NCBI GenBank assembly: GCA_028699085.1
Contig: JAQVVF010000001.1
Span: forward strand, 167,883 to 210,904
Source: Patescibacteria group bacterium
Lineage (GTDB): Bacteria > Patescibacteriota > JABMPQ01 > JAQVVF01
DNA: 43,022 nt
Reading direction: 5' to 3'
Made by a program: the position numbers and the translations under genes. Below are positions 31,509-41,835 of this stretch, in pieces. How positions within the stretch are numbered: position 1 is the first letter of the stretch; each line of letters begins with the position of its first letter. The notes under the pieces are model-generated. The model was not told the DNA's origin and ran no database searches. It worked only from the letters and a program-made list of their open reading frames with translations.

Positions 31509-32086
31509 CTCTTAATATAACCTTTAAATCTTGCGTAAAAATTTTTAAATTCAGACTTGTTATAATTTTTTATTAAATTTAAATCAATCGAAGTTAGAGT
31601 TAATTGATTTTGATCGTTAATTCCTTGCGCTGAGATAGCAAAAGTCAGCTTATTATTCTTAATATAATAATTACTTAACAATAATTCTCTCAAATTAAAA
31701 TTAGCGCATGCTTTTTTCCATTGTGAATCAATATTTATGCTTTTTGTATCAACAAATTCAAATTTATCATTTGCTTTTTCTGCTCCAAGCTTGATTGAAG
31801 TCGGATTGTCACTATATTTTACACACAAATTTGCCTCATTAAAATTTGGTGGGATTCTAACCATAAAATAAATCAATTCAGCCTTAATTTTTTGGGAATA
31901 ATCGCTGCCAATATGTTCGATAGGAGACAATCGATACCAAGGATAAAGAGCAGAAAAACGTAAAGAATCATCAGGATTAAAATTATAAGTTATCATCATC
32001 TTTTTATCGAATACAAAAAACATAGATAATATGTAGATTATCACTAAGCTAAAAATTATCCAAATTGTAATCTTTAATGCTTTCAT
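31505..32086 (-). CDS. Membrane-anchored hypothetical protein with extracytoplasmic domain
   Basis: 193 aa, one N-terminal TM; 4-nt overlap with next ORF. Confidence 0.65.
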   Translation of the reverse strand: MKALKITIWIIFSLVIIYILSMFFVFDKKMMITYNFNPDDSLRFSALYPWYRLSPIEHIGSDYSQKIKAELIYFMVRIPPNFNEANLCVKYSDNPTSIKLGAEKANDKFEFVDTKSINIDSQWKKACANFNLRELLLSNYYIKNNKLTFAISAQGINDQNQLTLTSIDLNLIKNYNKSEFKNFYARFKGYIKR

Positions 32087-32090
32087 AAAA

Positions 32091-32456
32091 CTAATCTAAA
32101 TATTTTTGCAACTCTTCGAGTATTTCATCAATAATTTTGTCAGCCATCAAAATATCATCTTCTGTTGTATTTCTTTCTTTAAACTCGAAACTTTTTACGT
32201 GGGTTATGAATTCGTTTATATCAAATAATAACGGGCTAGAAATCTCTATCAAACCTTGTCTCTGCATTCTTTTCATCTTACCAATATCAAAGACAATATT
32301 TTGAAACCAAGCGTGTCGAACTTTCCAAGGACCGGCTGAAACGTCTTTATCAGGAATTCTATCGTCATACATCTTCAGAATTTCAAGACCTTTAGCGAGC
32401 TGTTCGATCATTTCCTTTTTTTGTTCGTCTATCGATCCTTCATTCTCAGGATTCAT
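32091..32456 (-). CDS. Soluble hypothetical protein
   Basis: 121 aa, charged; packed between membrane protein genes. Confidence 0.6.
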   Translation of the reverse strand: MNPENEGSIDEQKKEMIEQLAKGLEILKMYDDRIPDKDVSAGPWKVRHAWFQNIVFDIGKMKRMQRQGLIEISSPLLFDINEFITHVKSFEFKERNTTEDDILMADKIIDEILEELQKYLD

Positions 32457-32460
32457 AAAA

Positions 32461-34596
32461 TTAAAAGTTAGTTTCTAAAGAATCCGATAGATAATCTCTA
32501 AATTCAGCAATTGCTTTTGCATCGTAGACCCTCTCTGACAAAAACAAAATATTTTTGTCCAAAGCTTTATACAAGTTTAAAGATAATGTATTTTCAGTAG
32601 GTAGAACTGGAGGGGTATTATAAATTCTATTCGCAACTTTTTTACTTGGAATCTCTTTATTCTTCAAATATTTGATCAACAAAGAATCGGAACTCAAAGA
32701 TTGATAATCAAAACTAAAGCTACTTTTTAATTCTAAGTTGTCATTTTTGTAAGGATAAACAATCATATCATCTTTCGAATTCAATAAATAAACACTATCA
32801 TAATTTTTTACTAATTTTTGTAAAGTTTCAAAAGATTTTTCATCCAAAAAAGTCTTTAATTTAACAATTACATCATCATTGTCTAAATCTTTTTCATACT
32901 TTTTTGCCTCAACTAAAAATTCTTTTTTAGAATACAATTCTCTTCGCGGAATGACATTGACATTATAAAGATAATGCAGAGCATATGACCATTTTTGCCA
33001 ACTCCAGCCTGGATTCATCACAATTAAATCGCTATCTTTAAATTGCTGACTAAACTTTTTCAATTCTTTATCAACTCCAGCATTTTCTCGATAAAAAATA
33101 ATTGGTAAAGATATCAAAAAGTTTCCTATGATTAAAATTATAATTGCTTTTTTAACAAAGAAAGTTAAGCTAGATTTAATAATATCCAATCTGTACCAAA
33201 GCATTGCCGATAAAATAAAGATTAAAGGAATAAAAATTGGATAGAATCTCCTCATAAACCAAGGCTGATCAATTGCAATTTGCGATCTAAACAAGAATAA
33301 AAAAGAGGGGAGACATAATAAAACTAAAAGCAATTCTTCTTTTTTAAAGACCTTTTTATATAAACCTATCAAAATCAAAACTAAATAGAATAGAACCAAA
33401 TAAAAACCTAAAGCTTTAAAATTAAATTGTATTTGATAAAAAGACCAAGCCAAATCATCACATTTCAAAAACAAAACTAATTCGTACAGACAAGCGCTAA
33501 GAATTACAATTACAAAAATAAGTCTTTGTCCATTTTTTAATAGATAATCAATTGCATCTTTACAAGATTTAGCAGTATACTTTTTTAGAAAATAATATAA
33601 AATTGCACCTAATAATAAAACGATAAATAAAACTAAAAAAACTTTTGAGAATAATTTCCATGGATCATAGAATTGCTTATAAAAATAAGCCAAGCCATTA
33701 TATTTTTGTAGATAAGCACCAAATGATATTAAAGCAAAAACAGTTATTCCGGCACATACCAAAAAATTCCAGCCCAATTTAATTTTGTATCCAAAATGAT
33801 TGGTTCTTAATTTCTTAACAAACATAATGATAAAGAAAACAGCAATAGCGATAAGGAAATATAACAGAGCTTCAGCACGAATAAAAATACAGAACAATAA
33901 TGAATATAAGCTAAAAAATAGATTAGAAATCCTTTTGTTTTTTAAGCCTTCAAAAAATAAAAGGATTCCTAGCCAGAAAAAAACCATAAATAAATTTTCC
34001 GAATTCAATCTCTTTGTAAACCAAAAAGTAGTATAAAAAGTACCAAGTAATAATAAAGAAAACAAGGCAGTCTTTTTATTAGCCAAATCTGAGACCAAAA
34101 AATAAATCAGACTCAAAAACAATACCAATAGCAAACAATTCGCCCAAAGCATTGCATTTATTCCGCCAAATAAGAAATAAACTGCTAAATAAACATTGTA
34201 GCCAGGCAAAAATTGAGAAGTAAAAACATTTCCTTCCAAATTTCTAAAACCAGAATAGGCGTGAATTAACTGATCCGTAAATGAAAGCGAACCAGTTTCA
34301 GTCAATTTAATTGCAGCTGACATATAACTCGCATCATCTCTGCCAGAAGGAATTCCATGATGAAAAAAAGAAACTAGTAGAGAAAAAACAACAATTGCTC
34401 CAAAAATAATTAGATCAGTTCTCTCAATCTTTATCTTTTGTTTTTTCAAGAAAATCCAGACCAAAAAACCTATAATGAATGATAATATTGTTATACTAAC
34501 AGTAATTTTATTAAACCAGCCAAAAACAGCTAAACCGAGTAGAAAAGTTAGACAAAAAGCAAAAAATAAAGTAAAATTTTTAATAATAGATGTCAT
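32461..34596 (-). CDS. Large polytopic membrane protein, GT39/PMT-like
   Basis: 711 aa; HHGIPSGRDDASYMSAAIKLTETG luminal acidic motif after first TMs, many TMs, soluble C-terminus. Confidence 0.7.
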   Translation of the reverse strand: MTSIIKNFTLFFAFCLTFLLGLAVFGWFNKITVSITILSFIIGFLVWIFLKKQKIKIERTDLIIFGAIVVFSLLVSFFHHGIPSGRDDASYMSAAIKLTETGSLSFTDQLIHAYSGFRNLEGNVFTSQFLPGYNVYLAVYFLFGGINAMLWANCLLLVLFLSLIYFLVSDLANKKTALFSLLLLGTFYTTFWFTKRLNSENLFMVFFWLGILLFFEGLKNKRISNLFFSLYSLLFCIFIRAEALLYFLIAIAVFFIIMFVKKLRTNHFGYKIKLGWNFLVCAGITVFALISFGAYLQKYNGLAYFYKQFYDPWKLFSKVFLVLFIVLLLGAILYYFLKKYTAKSCKDAIDYLLKNGQRLIFVIVILSACLYELVLFLKCDDLAWSFYQIQFNFKALGFYLVLFYLVLILIGLYKKVFKKEELLLVLLCLPSFLFLFRSQIAIDQPWFMRRFYPIFIPLIFILSAMLWYRLDIIKSSLTFFVKKAIIILIIGNFLISLPIIFYRENAGVDKELKKFSQQFKDSDLIVMNPGWSWQKWSYALHYLYNVNVIPRRELYSKKEFLVEAKKYEKDLDNDDVIVKLKTFLDEKSFETLQKLVKNYDSVYLLNSKDDMIVYPYKNDNLELKSSFSFDYQSLSSDSLLIKYLKNKEIPSKKVANRIYNTPPVLPTENTLSLNLYKALDKNILFLSERVYDAKAIAEFRDYLSDSLETNF

Positions 34597-34635
34597 TAAA
34601 GAAAATGTTTATACAGACAAAATTATAACATAAAA

Positions 34636-35589
34636 ATGGAAAATCAGAAAGTTAACAACTGGCCAAAAGTAACAATCGTTTTTCCTAACTGGAATGGAAA
34701 AAACGATACTTTAGAATGCTTGAAATCTTTAGTTAATCTTAATTATCAAAAGAACAATTTAGAAATAATCATTGCTGATAATGGATCAAATGATGGCTCG
34801 CAAGAAGTAATAAAGCAGGAATTATCCAAAATGACAGGCTATGCTAATCTAAAATTAATTGAAATTGGTCAAAATATTGGCGCTCCAGCAGCTTTAAATC
34901 TGGCAATTAAATCAGCTAAGCTGAATTATGATTATATCTGGAAATTAGACAATGACGTTGTTGTCGATCAAAATTCACTCATCTATCTAGTAAAAGAAGC
35001 GAGCAAAAATCCAAAAATTGGCATGGTTGCTGGAACAAATTATTATTATGATCAACAAACAACAGTATGGGCAATTGGTGGAAAAGTTGACCTGACCTTT
35101 GGTCTAAGTCGAAATATTGGCAAAAACAAACAAGATCAAGATCAATTTAAAAAAGATTCCAGTTTTGACTATTTGCCTGGTTGCGCTTTGTTAGTTAAAA
35201 AAGAAGTAATTAAAAAAATTGGTCTTTTAGATGAAAAATATTTTGTTTACTACGATGAAACAGACTGGAACATTCGCGCAAAGCAAGCTGGATTTGATCT
35301 AGTATATCTTCCAGAAGCAAAAATCTGGCACAAAGCATCAAGAACAACTCAAGAAGGAAGTATTTTTAAGAATTATTATTTAACCAGAAATAAATTATTA
35401 TTCATTAAGAAATTTAATCATAAAAGATTAAATGTTGTCTTGCCAATTGCTGCAATTTGTTTTATTGATCTTCCATTTCGCTGGATTTTTAGAAGCAAAA
35501 TCAAAGATTTGCCAAACATTTTAAAAGGAGCAACTTGGGGAATCATTGATGCCTTGAGTGATAGTACTAAAGAAAGAATTCTAAAATAA
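34636..35589 (+). CDS. Glycosyltransferase family 2
   Basis: VTIVFPNWNGKNDTLECLKSLVNL, DNGSNDGS, KLDNDVVVDQNSL, YFVYYDETDWNIRAKQAGF. Confidence 0.9.
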   Translation: MENQKVNNWPKVTIVFPNWNGKNDTLECLKSLVNLNYQKNNLEIIIADNGSNDGSQEVIKQELSKMTGYANLKLIEIGQNIGAPAALNLAIKSAKLNYDYIWKLDNDVVVDQNSLIYLVKEASKNPKIGMVAGTNYYYDQQTTVWAIGGKVDLTFGLSRNIGKNKQDQDQFKKDSSFDYLPGCALLVKKEVIKKIGLLDEKYFVYYDETDWNIRAKQAGFDLVYLPEAKIWHKASRTTQEGSIFKNYYLTRNKLLFIKKFNHKRLNVVLPIAAICFIDLPFRWIFRSKIKDLPNILKGATWGIIDALSDSTKERILK

Positions 35590-36647
35590 TGTTAAAATTT
35601 TTCTTCAAATATTTAATAAAAAATAAAATCAGACTTACAACTTTTAACAAGTTTGTTGTTTTAAAATTACTTAAAAAGTGTTTAAAAAAGAATAGCCAGC
35701 CTGAATCATACATTTACGAATACTCTACAAAGACAGTCAAAAAAACACTGAATTTCATGCAAAAAAAGCAAGGTGCCATTGATTCGATGTGGTTGCAACG
35801 TGGTTTGATTTGTGAAGACAAAAATTTCACTGATGAAACAAAAATCGCTCATGGTTCGACAACTACGCTCAAAAAAACAAATGGCAAAAATTATCTAAGC
35901 GATGACGATCTTAATTTCATTGAAAAAATAGATCCCATAAAAGCAAAAATAATCAGAGAAACACACCAACAGCTAGAAGATTTTTATAAAAGAGCGTTGT
36001 GTAATAAAAACCTAATTTATCAGACAGAAGAATTAGCAAAAATTGGACAGATTTTAAATCAAGGTTTAAGTTTCAAAAAAGATTTTACTTTTCATCGTGG
36101 TGAAATTAATAATTCTTTAAAATTATATTTTAATAGGATTGGTGATGGATTCAAGAATCTAGATAAAGCCGGAATCTTTGTTTTTGATGAAAAAATAGAT
36201 TTGCTGGTAAAAGGAGCAGAATTTTTATTTAATCTAAAAACAGCTAAAACAATTGAAAAAAAGGTTGGTGGCAAATTCTATGTTTTAAATCCTTTTGCCA
36301 AAAAATTTGTTTGTCCAGTAGTTAATAGAGTTCTTAATACTGGCGTCTATGATTTACCTCATTTAGGTCATGCCTCAAAAATTAAAAACCTTAAAGAATC
36401 AATTGCTAAAAATGGCAAGCTCATTATTGGCTTAACAAGCAATAAAAATGTTCGCGGCATAAAAAATAAGCAAGTTGTTTTCTTGGCAAAAGACCGCAAG
36501 ATAATGCTAGAATCACTGAAATATTCCGACAAAATAATTCTTGAACCAGGCCACAGCAAGATATTCAAAACATTTTACGACTATGCAAAATTACCTTTTT
36601 ATTCAAAAACAATTTATAACTTTAGAAATATCTTTGCCAAAAAATAA
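35589..36647 (+). CDS. Protein with C-terminal cytidylyltransferase-like domain and ~240-aa uncharacterised N-terminal region
   Basis: LNTGVYDLPHLGHASKIKNLKESIAKNGKLIIGLTSNKNV (HxGH nucleotidyltransferase signature). Confidence 0.75.
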   Translation: MLKFFFKYLIKNKIRLTTFNKFVVLKLLKKCLKKNSQPESYIYEYSTKTVKKTLNFMQKKQGAIDSMWLQRGLICEDKNFTDETKIAHGSTTTLKKTNGKNYLSDDDLNFIEKIDPIKAKIIRETHQQLEDFYKRALCNKNLIYQTEELAKIGQILNQGLSFKKDFTFHRGEINNSLKLYFNRIGDGFKNLDKAGIFVFDEKIDLLVKGAEFLFNLKTAKTIEKKVGGKFYVLNPFAKKFVCPVVNRVLNTGVYDLPHLGHASKIKNLKESIAKNGKLIIGLTSNKNVRGIKNKQVVFLAKDRKIMLESLKYSDKIILEPGHSKIFKTFYDYAKLPFYSKTIYNFRNIFAKK

Positions 36648-37447
36648 TGCTACAAATTTCTGAACTAAAAAAAATCTGCCGTAAAAGCAAAGAAAAATAC
36701 CATAATTGGTGGGCATATTCTTTTTCTCGCCATTTTTCAATTTATTTTACTTGGTTTTTTTGTCATACACCGATCACTCCAAATCAATTAACCTTTGTTC
36801 AGATTATTTTTGCTTGGCTTGGAGCTTTGAGCTTAATAATTTGGTCTTGGCACGGAATCATCGCTTGGATTATTCTAATGCAATTATCTTTTATTTTTGA
36901 TCTAGTCGATGGGGAAGTGGCAAGATACAAAAAAATGTCATCATTATTTGGCGTTGTTTTAGATTCATTTGGCCATGTCTTAATTAATCCAGCTGTTTAC
37001 TGGAGTTTGAGTTTATTTGTCTATTTCCAGACTTATGATATTTGGATAATCTATTTAACAATTGCTTTATCAGTCTTTTTAATTTCGCCGTCAAAACATG
37101 CTCTAATGCGTGGAATCCTGTTTTTAACAACCAAAAAAGACAATCCAATTTATAATTATGAAAATTTAAGCAAGCAATTTCCGCAAGAGTATCAACCTCC
37201 AAAACAAAGAAATAGCCTGAAAAATAGACTAGAAAGATTTTTAAAAGTAATTTCCGAATTTCCAAATGATATGAATATTTTTTGTATTTTATTAATCCTA
37301 ACTTTAATCTTTAGCGAAACATTTTTTATAACAACTGGATTAATCTTTTTTTCTTCTTTAATAATTCTCAAAGAATTTTATTTTCTATATCAAATCAAAA
37401 AGAAAAATTTAATTGAAAAAGAATACCTTAAGATTTATCAAAAATAG
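36647..37447 (+). CDS. CDP-alcohol phosphatidyltransferase family membrane protein
   Basis: DLVDGEVARYKKMSSLFGVVLDSFGH matches DxxDGxxAR(x8)GxxxDxxxD except final D is H; multiple TMs. Confidence 0.82.
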   Translation: MLQISELKKICRKSKEKYHNWWAYSFSRHFSIYFTWFFCHTPITPNQLTFVQIIFAWLGALSLIIWSWHGIIAWIILMQLSFIFDLVDGEVARYKKMSSLFGVVLDSFGHVLINPAVYWSLSLFVYFQTYDIWIIYLTIALSVFLISPSKHALMRGILFLTTKKDNPIYNYENLSKQFPQEYQPPKQRNSLKNRLERFLKVISEFPNDMNIFCILLILTLIFSETFFITTGLIFFSSLIILKEFYFLYQIKKKNLIEKEYLKIYQK

Positions 37448-37474
37448 TCACTAGAATATAATTTTGATATTATT

Positions 37475-37500
37475 AAAGACCAAACTGGTCTTTTTGTTTT
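37475..37500 (+). terminator. Intrinsic terminator
   Basis: AAAGACCA-AAC-TGGTCTTT followed by TTGTTTT. Confidence 0.8.
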
Positions 37501-37522
37501 AGTAAAAATTAAAATTAAATTA

Positions 37523-37551
37523 TTGATATTTTAATAAAATAATGATACACT
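37523..37551 (+). promoter_or_regulatory. Putative extended -10 promoter TTGATA-N17-TACACT (TGa before -10)
   Basis: -35 37523-37528, -10 37546-37551. Confidence 0.6.
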
Positions 37552-37579
37552 ATTATGTTCAGTTAGGCAGGAGGGAAAA

Positions 37580-37855
37580 GTGGAGAATGTCCTACATTTT
37601 CTTGAAGCCATATTCCATATTTCATCTTTAATATTGATAATACTCATTGTTCTAAAATTGATTAAGCATGGACCAGAGTTTCAAAGAACAGAAATTGGAG
37701 CAAGGTTATTCATTGCATTTGGTCTTATTACAGCCATAGCTGACCTTCTGGGACCGCTAAAAAGTAAGGAACTTTTTATATTTAACATTATATTCGATTT
37801 CTTTTTCATATATATCGGATATAATGGCCTACAAAATAAAAAAAACGAACCCTAG
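37580..37855 (+). CDS. Small hypothetical membrane protein, GTG start
   Basis: 91 aa, ~3 TM segments; strong SD aggaggg at 37568. Confidence 0.75.
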   Translation: MENVLHFLEAIFHISSLILIILIVLKLIKHGPEFQRTEIGARLFIAFGLITAIADLLGPLKSKELFIFNIIFDFFFIYIGYNGLQNKKNEP

Positions 37856-37879
37856 ATCATGACTACATGATCTTTTTTA
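37854..37879 (+). terminator. Intrinsic terminator overlapping the stop codon
   Basis: AGATCATG-ACTA-CATGATCT followed by TTTTT. Confidence 0.85.
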
Positions 37880-37882
37880 TTA

Positions 37883-37909
37883 CAAAAAAGCTGACAAAAA
37901 TGTCAGCTT
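37883..37909 (-). terminator. Intrinsic terminator for minus-strand phosphodiesterase gene
   Basis: Minus strand: AAGCTGACA-TTTT-TGTCAGCTT then TTTTT. Confidence 0.85.
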
Positions 37910-37935
37910 AATATTCGATATTTAATTATTAATTT

Positions 37936-39507
37936 TTAGTATCTATATCCACGAACATTATTTTGAACCATACCTAAATTAACTTTGCTTGCATCATATA
38001 TTTCACGCGCAACTTTTCCGTCCATATATTCTGGAACAGACAATCCCATATAATTCAAAACAGTTGGCGTAATGTCCAAAATACTGATTGGCTTTATCTC
38101 CAAGCCTTCTTTAATATTCGGACCTAAAGCCATAAAAATACCATCACGATCATGATAGGAATTAGTATGAGAAGTTGTTTCAACAAACAATTTATTATCA
38201 AATCGAGCAACCGCTAATCTCTTTTCGCCATTTACTTTAAAAATAATATCTGGCGCTTCAGCAATAAATTTTCCATGATATTCTTCCTCGCAAGGAATAA
38301 CTTCTGTAAAAATTTTTTCACCGTTTGGATCAGTCACTAGTTTTAATTTATCAATAATTTCTGATCTTAATTTATTATAATTCTCTTTAGTAACAATTCC
38401 ATTATTTTCACGTCCAACCAAATTAATATTAACACCCCAAGTTGATTTTGCGCCAAGCTGAGCATAGGCAGTTGTATTTTTCCAATCAATCGTTTTTGTA
38501 GATTGTGGGATATTCTCGCGGACAATATTTTTAATTGATCTAGGGACAAAATTCCTAAATTTATCAATAAATTTATTTTTAAATAATTTCTGGCGATCAA
38601 AATTAATCAGATGAAAGAATCGGCGCAATAATGATTTATTACCTTGCTTTTCATGAACTTGTCTCCAACCCTTTGAGACAACATCATTGATTTCCGATTT
38701 TGCATATTTCAAATAGCCTTCATTATATAACCAAGCCATGATATTAAATGTTTTTTCGTAAGTGTTAAAACCATGATCCGACATCACAAAAAGTCCCGTT
38801 TCATTATCCATTTGTTTCAAAATTTTCGCCATCAAATCATCTAATGTTTTGTATGTTCTAATAACTTTTTCTTCTTCTTGCCAAAAATCATGACCGCAAA
38901 TATCTGAACATCTGAATACAATCATCGAAAAGTCCCATTTTTCAGCATTATAATATTTTTTCCAAATTTCATATCGAGCCTTGTCAACTGAAACCATTGC
39001 ATCAAATCTTTCTTCACCACCTTTATGACGCAGATTCAATTCCATTGAATCAATAACATAATTTTGTTTTCGCAATTCTTGTTCAAAAGAATATGGAGTC
39101 GCATATCTTCTTGAAGATAGGGATAACAATCCACCAACTAATTTACCATTGATTTCTTCTGCGGGATAAGTCATTGGCACATTCCAAACTAAACAGCGTT
39201 TGCCGTTCTCAGACAAAATTTTCCATAATGATTTTGTATTTACATCAGAAAAGGTATGGATTTTTCTATCTTCAATATTAAATTTATGTGTCGAAAGAAA
39301 ATGAAAAATACCATGTTTTCCAGGATTGCATCCCGTGTAAAAAGATGGCCAAGCTGGCACAGTTAAAAATGGAATTGTGCTTTTTAAAATTCCATGGCTG
39401 CCTTTTTCTAATATATGTTTGAATGTCGGCAACAGACCTTGATCAGCATATTTTTTTATTGCTCTGAATGTGCCGCCATCTAAACCAACAATTAACGTTT
39501 TTTTCAT
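37936..39507 (-). CDS. Alkaline phosphatase superfamily protein / type I phosphodiesterase-like
   Basis: TLIVGLDGGTFRAI, STIPFLTVPAWPSFYTGCNPGKHGIFHF, GLFVMSDHGF, SYHDRDGIFMALGP. Confidence 0.88.
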   Translation of the reverse strand: MKKTLIVGLDGGTFRAIKKYADQGLLPTFKHILEKGSHGILKSTIPFLTVPAWPSFYTGCNPGKHGIFHFLSTHKFNIEDRKIHTFSDVNTKSLWKILSENGKRCLVWNVPMTYPAEEINGKLVGGLLSLSSRRYATPYSFEQELRKQNYVIDSMELNLRHKGGEERFDAMVSVDKARYEIWKKYYNAEKWDFSMIVFRCSDICGHDFWQEEEKVIRTYKTLDDLMAKILKQMDNETGLFVMSDHGFNTYEKTFNIMAWLYNEGYLKYAKSEINDVVSKGWRQVHEKQGNKSLLRRFFHLINFDRQKLFKNKFIDKFRNFVPRSIKNIVRENIPQSTKTIDWKNTTAYAQLGAKSTWGVNINLVGRENNGIVTKENYNKLRSEIIDKLKLVTDPNGEKIFTEVIPCEEEYHGKFIAEAPDIIFKVNGEKRLAVARFDNKLFVETTSHTNSYHDRDGIFMALGPNIKEGLEIKPISILDITPTVLNYMGLSVPEYMDGKVAREIYDASKVNLGMVQNNVRGYRY

Positions 39508-39534
39508 ATTTTATTAAATCAAATTTTTTCAAGT

Positions 39535-40644
39535 CTATTTTATTTTAACAATTTCTTCAAAGACAGACAAGTATTTACCGCAAATTCTATCCCAACTATA
39601 ATGCCTTATGTTATATTCCAATGAATTTTTTGCAAAAAATCTTGCCCTATCAGGATCATTCAAAAATTTATTAATATGTTTAACAAATAATTTCGTATTT
39701 ATCGTCTCTACTAAAACTCCATTTCTATCTTCTTTAATCGCATCTTTTATTCCTTCGATATTTGAAGCAATCACAGGCAAACCCCAGTTAGACGCTTCAA
39801 TTGCCACAATTCCAAATCCTTCCAAATCATTTTTAATCCTAATATTTGGCATAATAAACAGGTCAGAAGCATAACAAACTTTTTGTAGATCGCTATCTGA
39901 AAGACGACCAAGCATAAAAACTCGATTTTCTAATTTTTGATTTTTAATTAAGCTCTTGATTCTCGACTCATCGTTTCCAGATCCAATAACAAGATAATCA
40001 ATACTGTCATCAATATAAGGCATTACATTTTTAACAAACCAAGCAACACCTTTTCTTTTTATTAATCTTCCGACAGTAACAAGAACTTTTCTTTTCTTCA
40101 TTTGTTTATTGCAGTGTTTGATTAAAAACTTTTTATAACCAGATTTAATCTTTAAATAAGAATTACGCGAAGATAATAAAGAATACAAAACCTTATCTTT
40201 ACTAAAATTAATACCATTAGGAATGAACAAGCATTTTTCTCTTGGTACATTTCTTTTTACACATTCATCAATCGTCGAGTTAGAAACACAAACTATTTTA
40301 TCTAAATATTTTAAATGTTTAATAATAAGGAATTGATACAAAGGATTAGAATAGGTAACATCCAATCCATGGGCAGTAATCAAGACGGGCTTTTTAGTCA
40401 ATCTTTTTAAAATTGCTGCAGCTAAAGCCATAAAAGAATCGCAAAAATAGATTAAATCACAATCTTTAGCCATAAAAAAACCTCTGACAATTGAATATGG
40501 AATAAACCAAATCAAATGCCACTGAGATCTTTTCAAAGCAATTATTCTCTTTTGACAATTTATATTATCTATTAAGCCCTTGCTATATTTTTCCATACCG
40601 CCAATTTGTGGCGGATATTTTCTTGTTATAAATAATACCTTCAT
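39535..40644 (-). CDS. Glycosyltransferase family 4
   Basis: MKVLFITRKYPPQIGGMEKYSKGL, LVTVGRLIKRKGVAWFV, EGFGIVAIEASNWGLPVIAS. Track start 40656 is TTG; ATG at 40644 fits. Confidence 0.9.
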   Translation of the reverse strand: MKVLFITRKYPPQIGGMEKYSKGLIDNINCQKRIIALKRSQWHLIWFIPYSIVRGFFMAKDCDLIYFCDSFMALAAAILKRLTKKPVLITAHGLDVTYSNPLYQFLIIKHLKYLDKIVCVSNSTIDECVKRNVPREKCLFIPNGINFSKDKVLYSLLSSRNSYLKIKSGYKKFLIKHCNKQMKKRKVLVTVGRLIKRKGVAWFVKNVMPYIDDSIDYLVIGSGNDESRIKSLIKNQKLENRVFMLGRLSDSDLQKVCYASDLFIMPNIRIKNDLEGFGIVAIEASNWGLPVIASNIEGIKDAIKEDRNGVLVETINTKLFVKHINKFLNDPDRARFFAKNSLEYNIRHYSWDRICGKYLSVFEEIVKIK

Positions 40645-40791
40645 TTTAATTCTCAATTATCAATAATCATTTTTTCACCCTTCGAAGTAGCAACCCATAA
40701 GGTAACGATAAATTTACAATTATAATCATGAATAATAAAAAAATTTCAAAAAATTAAAAAATGAATAGAAATTGTAAATCGGACATGAAAA

Positions 40792-41757
40792 TTACTTTCT
40801 GAATTCCATTCTTTTTATTTTATATAGAATTTCTTCAAGTAACTTCCTATTCCAGCCGATTGCTGATCCTAATAAACCAATTACTAAAACTTGAAAGCCA
40901 ATCATCATCAAAGCACCGGCAAGGATCAAAGATTGGATATGACCAGTTCCATTGCCAATAAAAAAGTAATATAGAAATCTAATAACAAACAATAATCCAG
41001 CTCCAAACAAAACAGAACCCATTATGCTCATTACTCTCAAAGGTTTATAAATAGTGAATGTTCTAGTTATTACCATTAAAGATTTTGCGATATGAGAAGG
41101 AATGCTTTTAATTAATCTAGATTTTCTATTCACTTTTCGAGCTCGAATCGGCACTTCAGCAATCAGCATATCATGATCTAAAGCCTGAATAATTGATTCA
41201 TGAGTATAAGTATGCTTAGAAAGAATATTTATTTTCATTGCAGCTTCTTTTGTATAGGCACGAAATCCAGAAGATACATCATATTTTCTTGGCAAGTCAA
41301 CAACTTTATAAACTATATAATTACCAAGCATATTTCCGTACTTATTGAATTTCGGCATAAAATCCAAATCTCGAACACATCTATTTGCAATCACAATGTC
41401 AGCCTTATTTTTCAAAATTGGCGCTATTAAATCTGGAATTCTAGTCTGATCATAATGATTATCGGCATCTGTATTCACGATAATATCTGCTCCAAACCAC
41501 AAAGCAGCAGTTACTGCATCTTTAAAACTAATTGCCAACCCTTTATTTTTTTTATGAGAAATAACATAATCAGCTCCAGCTTCTTTTGCTTTGATTGCAG
41601 TATTATCAACTGATCCATCATCTAAAACTAATACTTCAACTTTTTTTATACCAAAAATCTGCCTAGGAATTTCTCTGATTACCTCAGCAATATTTGCTTC
41701 TTCATTATAGGCCGGAATTGTAACAATTAATTTCATAGAAAATTGTTCGTTAGCCAT
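40792..41757 (-). CDS. Glycosyltransferase family 2, polyprenyl-phosphate sugar transferase-like
   Basis: LIVTIPAYNEEANIAEVIREIP, LDDGSVDNT, VNTDADNHYDQTRIP, C-terminal TM pair. Confidence 0.9.
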   Translation of the reverse strand: MANEQFSMKLIVTIPAYNEEANIAEVIREIPRQIFGIKKVEVLVLDDGSVDNTAIKAKEAGADYVISHKKNKGLAISFKDAVTAALWFGADIIVNTDADNHYDQTRIPDLIAPILKNKADIVIANRCVRDLDFMPKFNKYGNMLGNYIVYKVVDLPRKYDVSSGFRAYTKEAAMKINILSKHTYTHESIIQALDHDMLIAEVPIRARKVNRKSRLIKSIPSHIAKSLMVITRTFTIYKPLRVMSIMGSVLFGAGLLFVIRFLYYFFIGNGTGHIQSLILAGALMMIGFQVLVIGLLGSAIGWNRKLLEEILYKIKRMEFRK

Positions 41758-41835
41758 TTAAAATTCGAAATTCAGAATTTTAAATTCGTCATATACTATC
41801 TTACATTTTACTCCATAATAAAAAAAAATCAATCC

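Noticed and set aside
41760-41781. AAAATTC/GAATTTT small inverted repeat upstream of GT2 41757(-)
   Set aside because: Short, AT-only; could be chance in low-complexity intergenic DNA.
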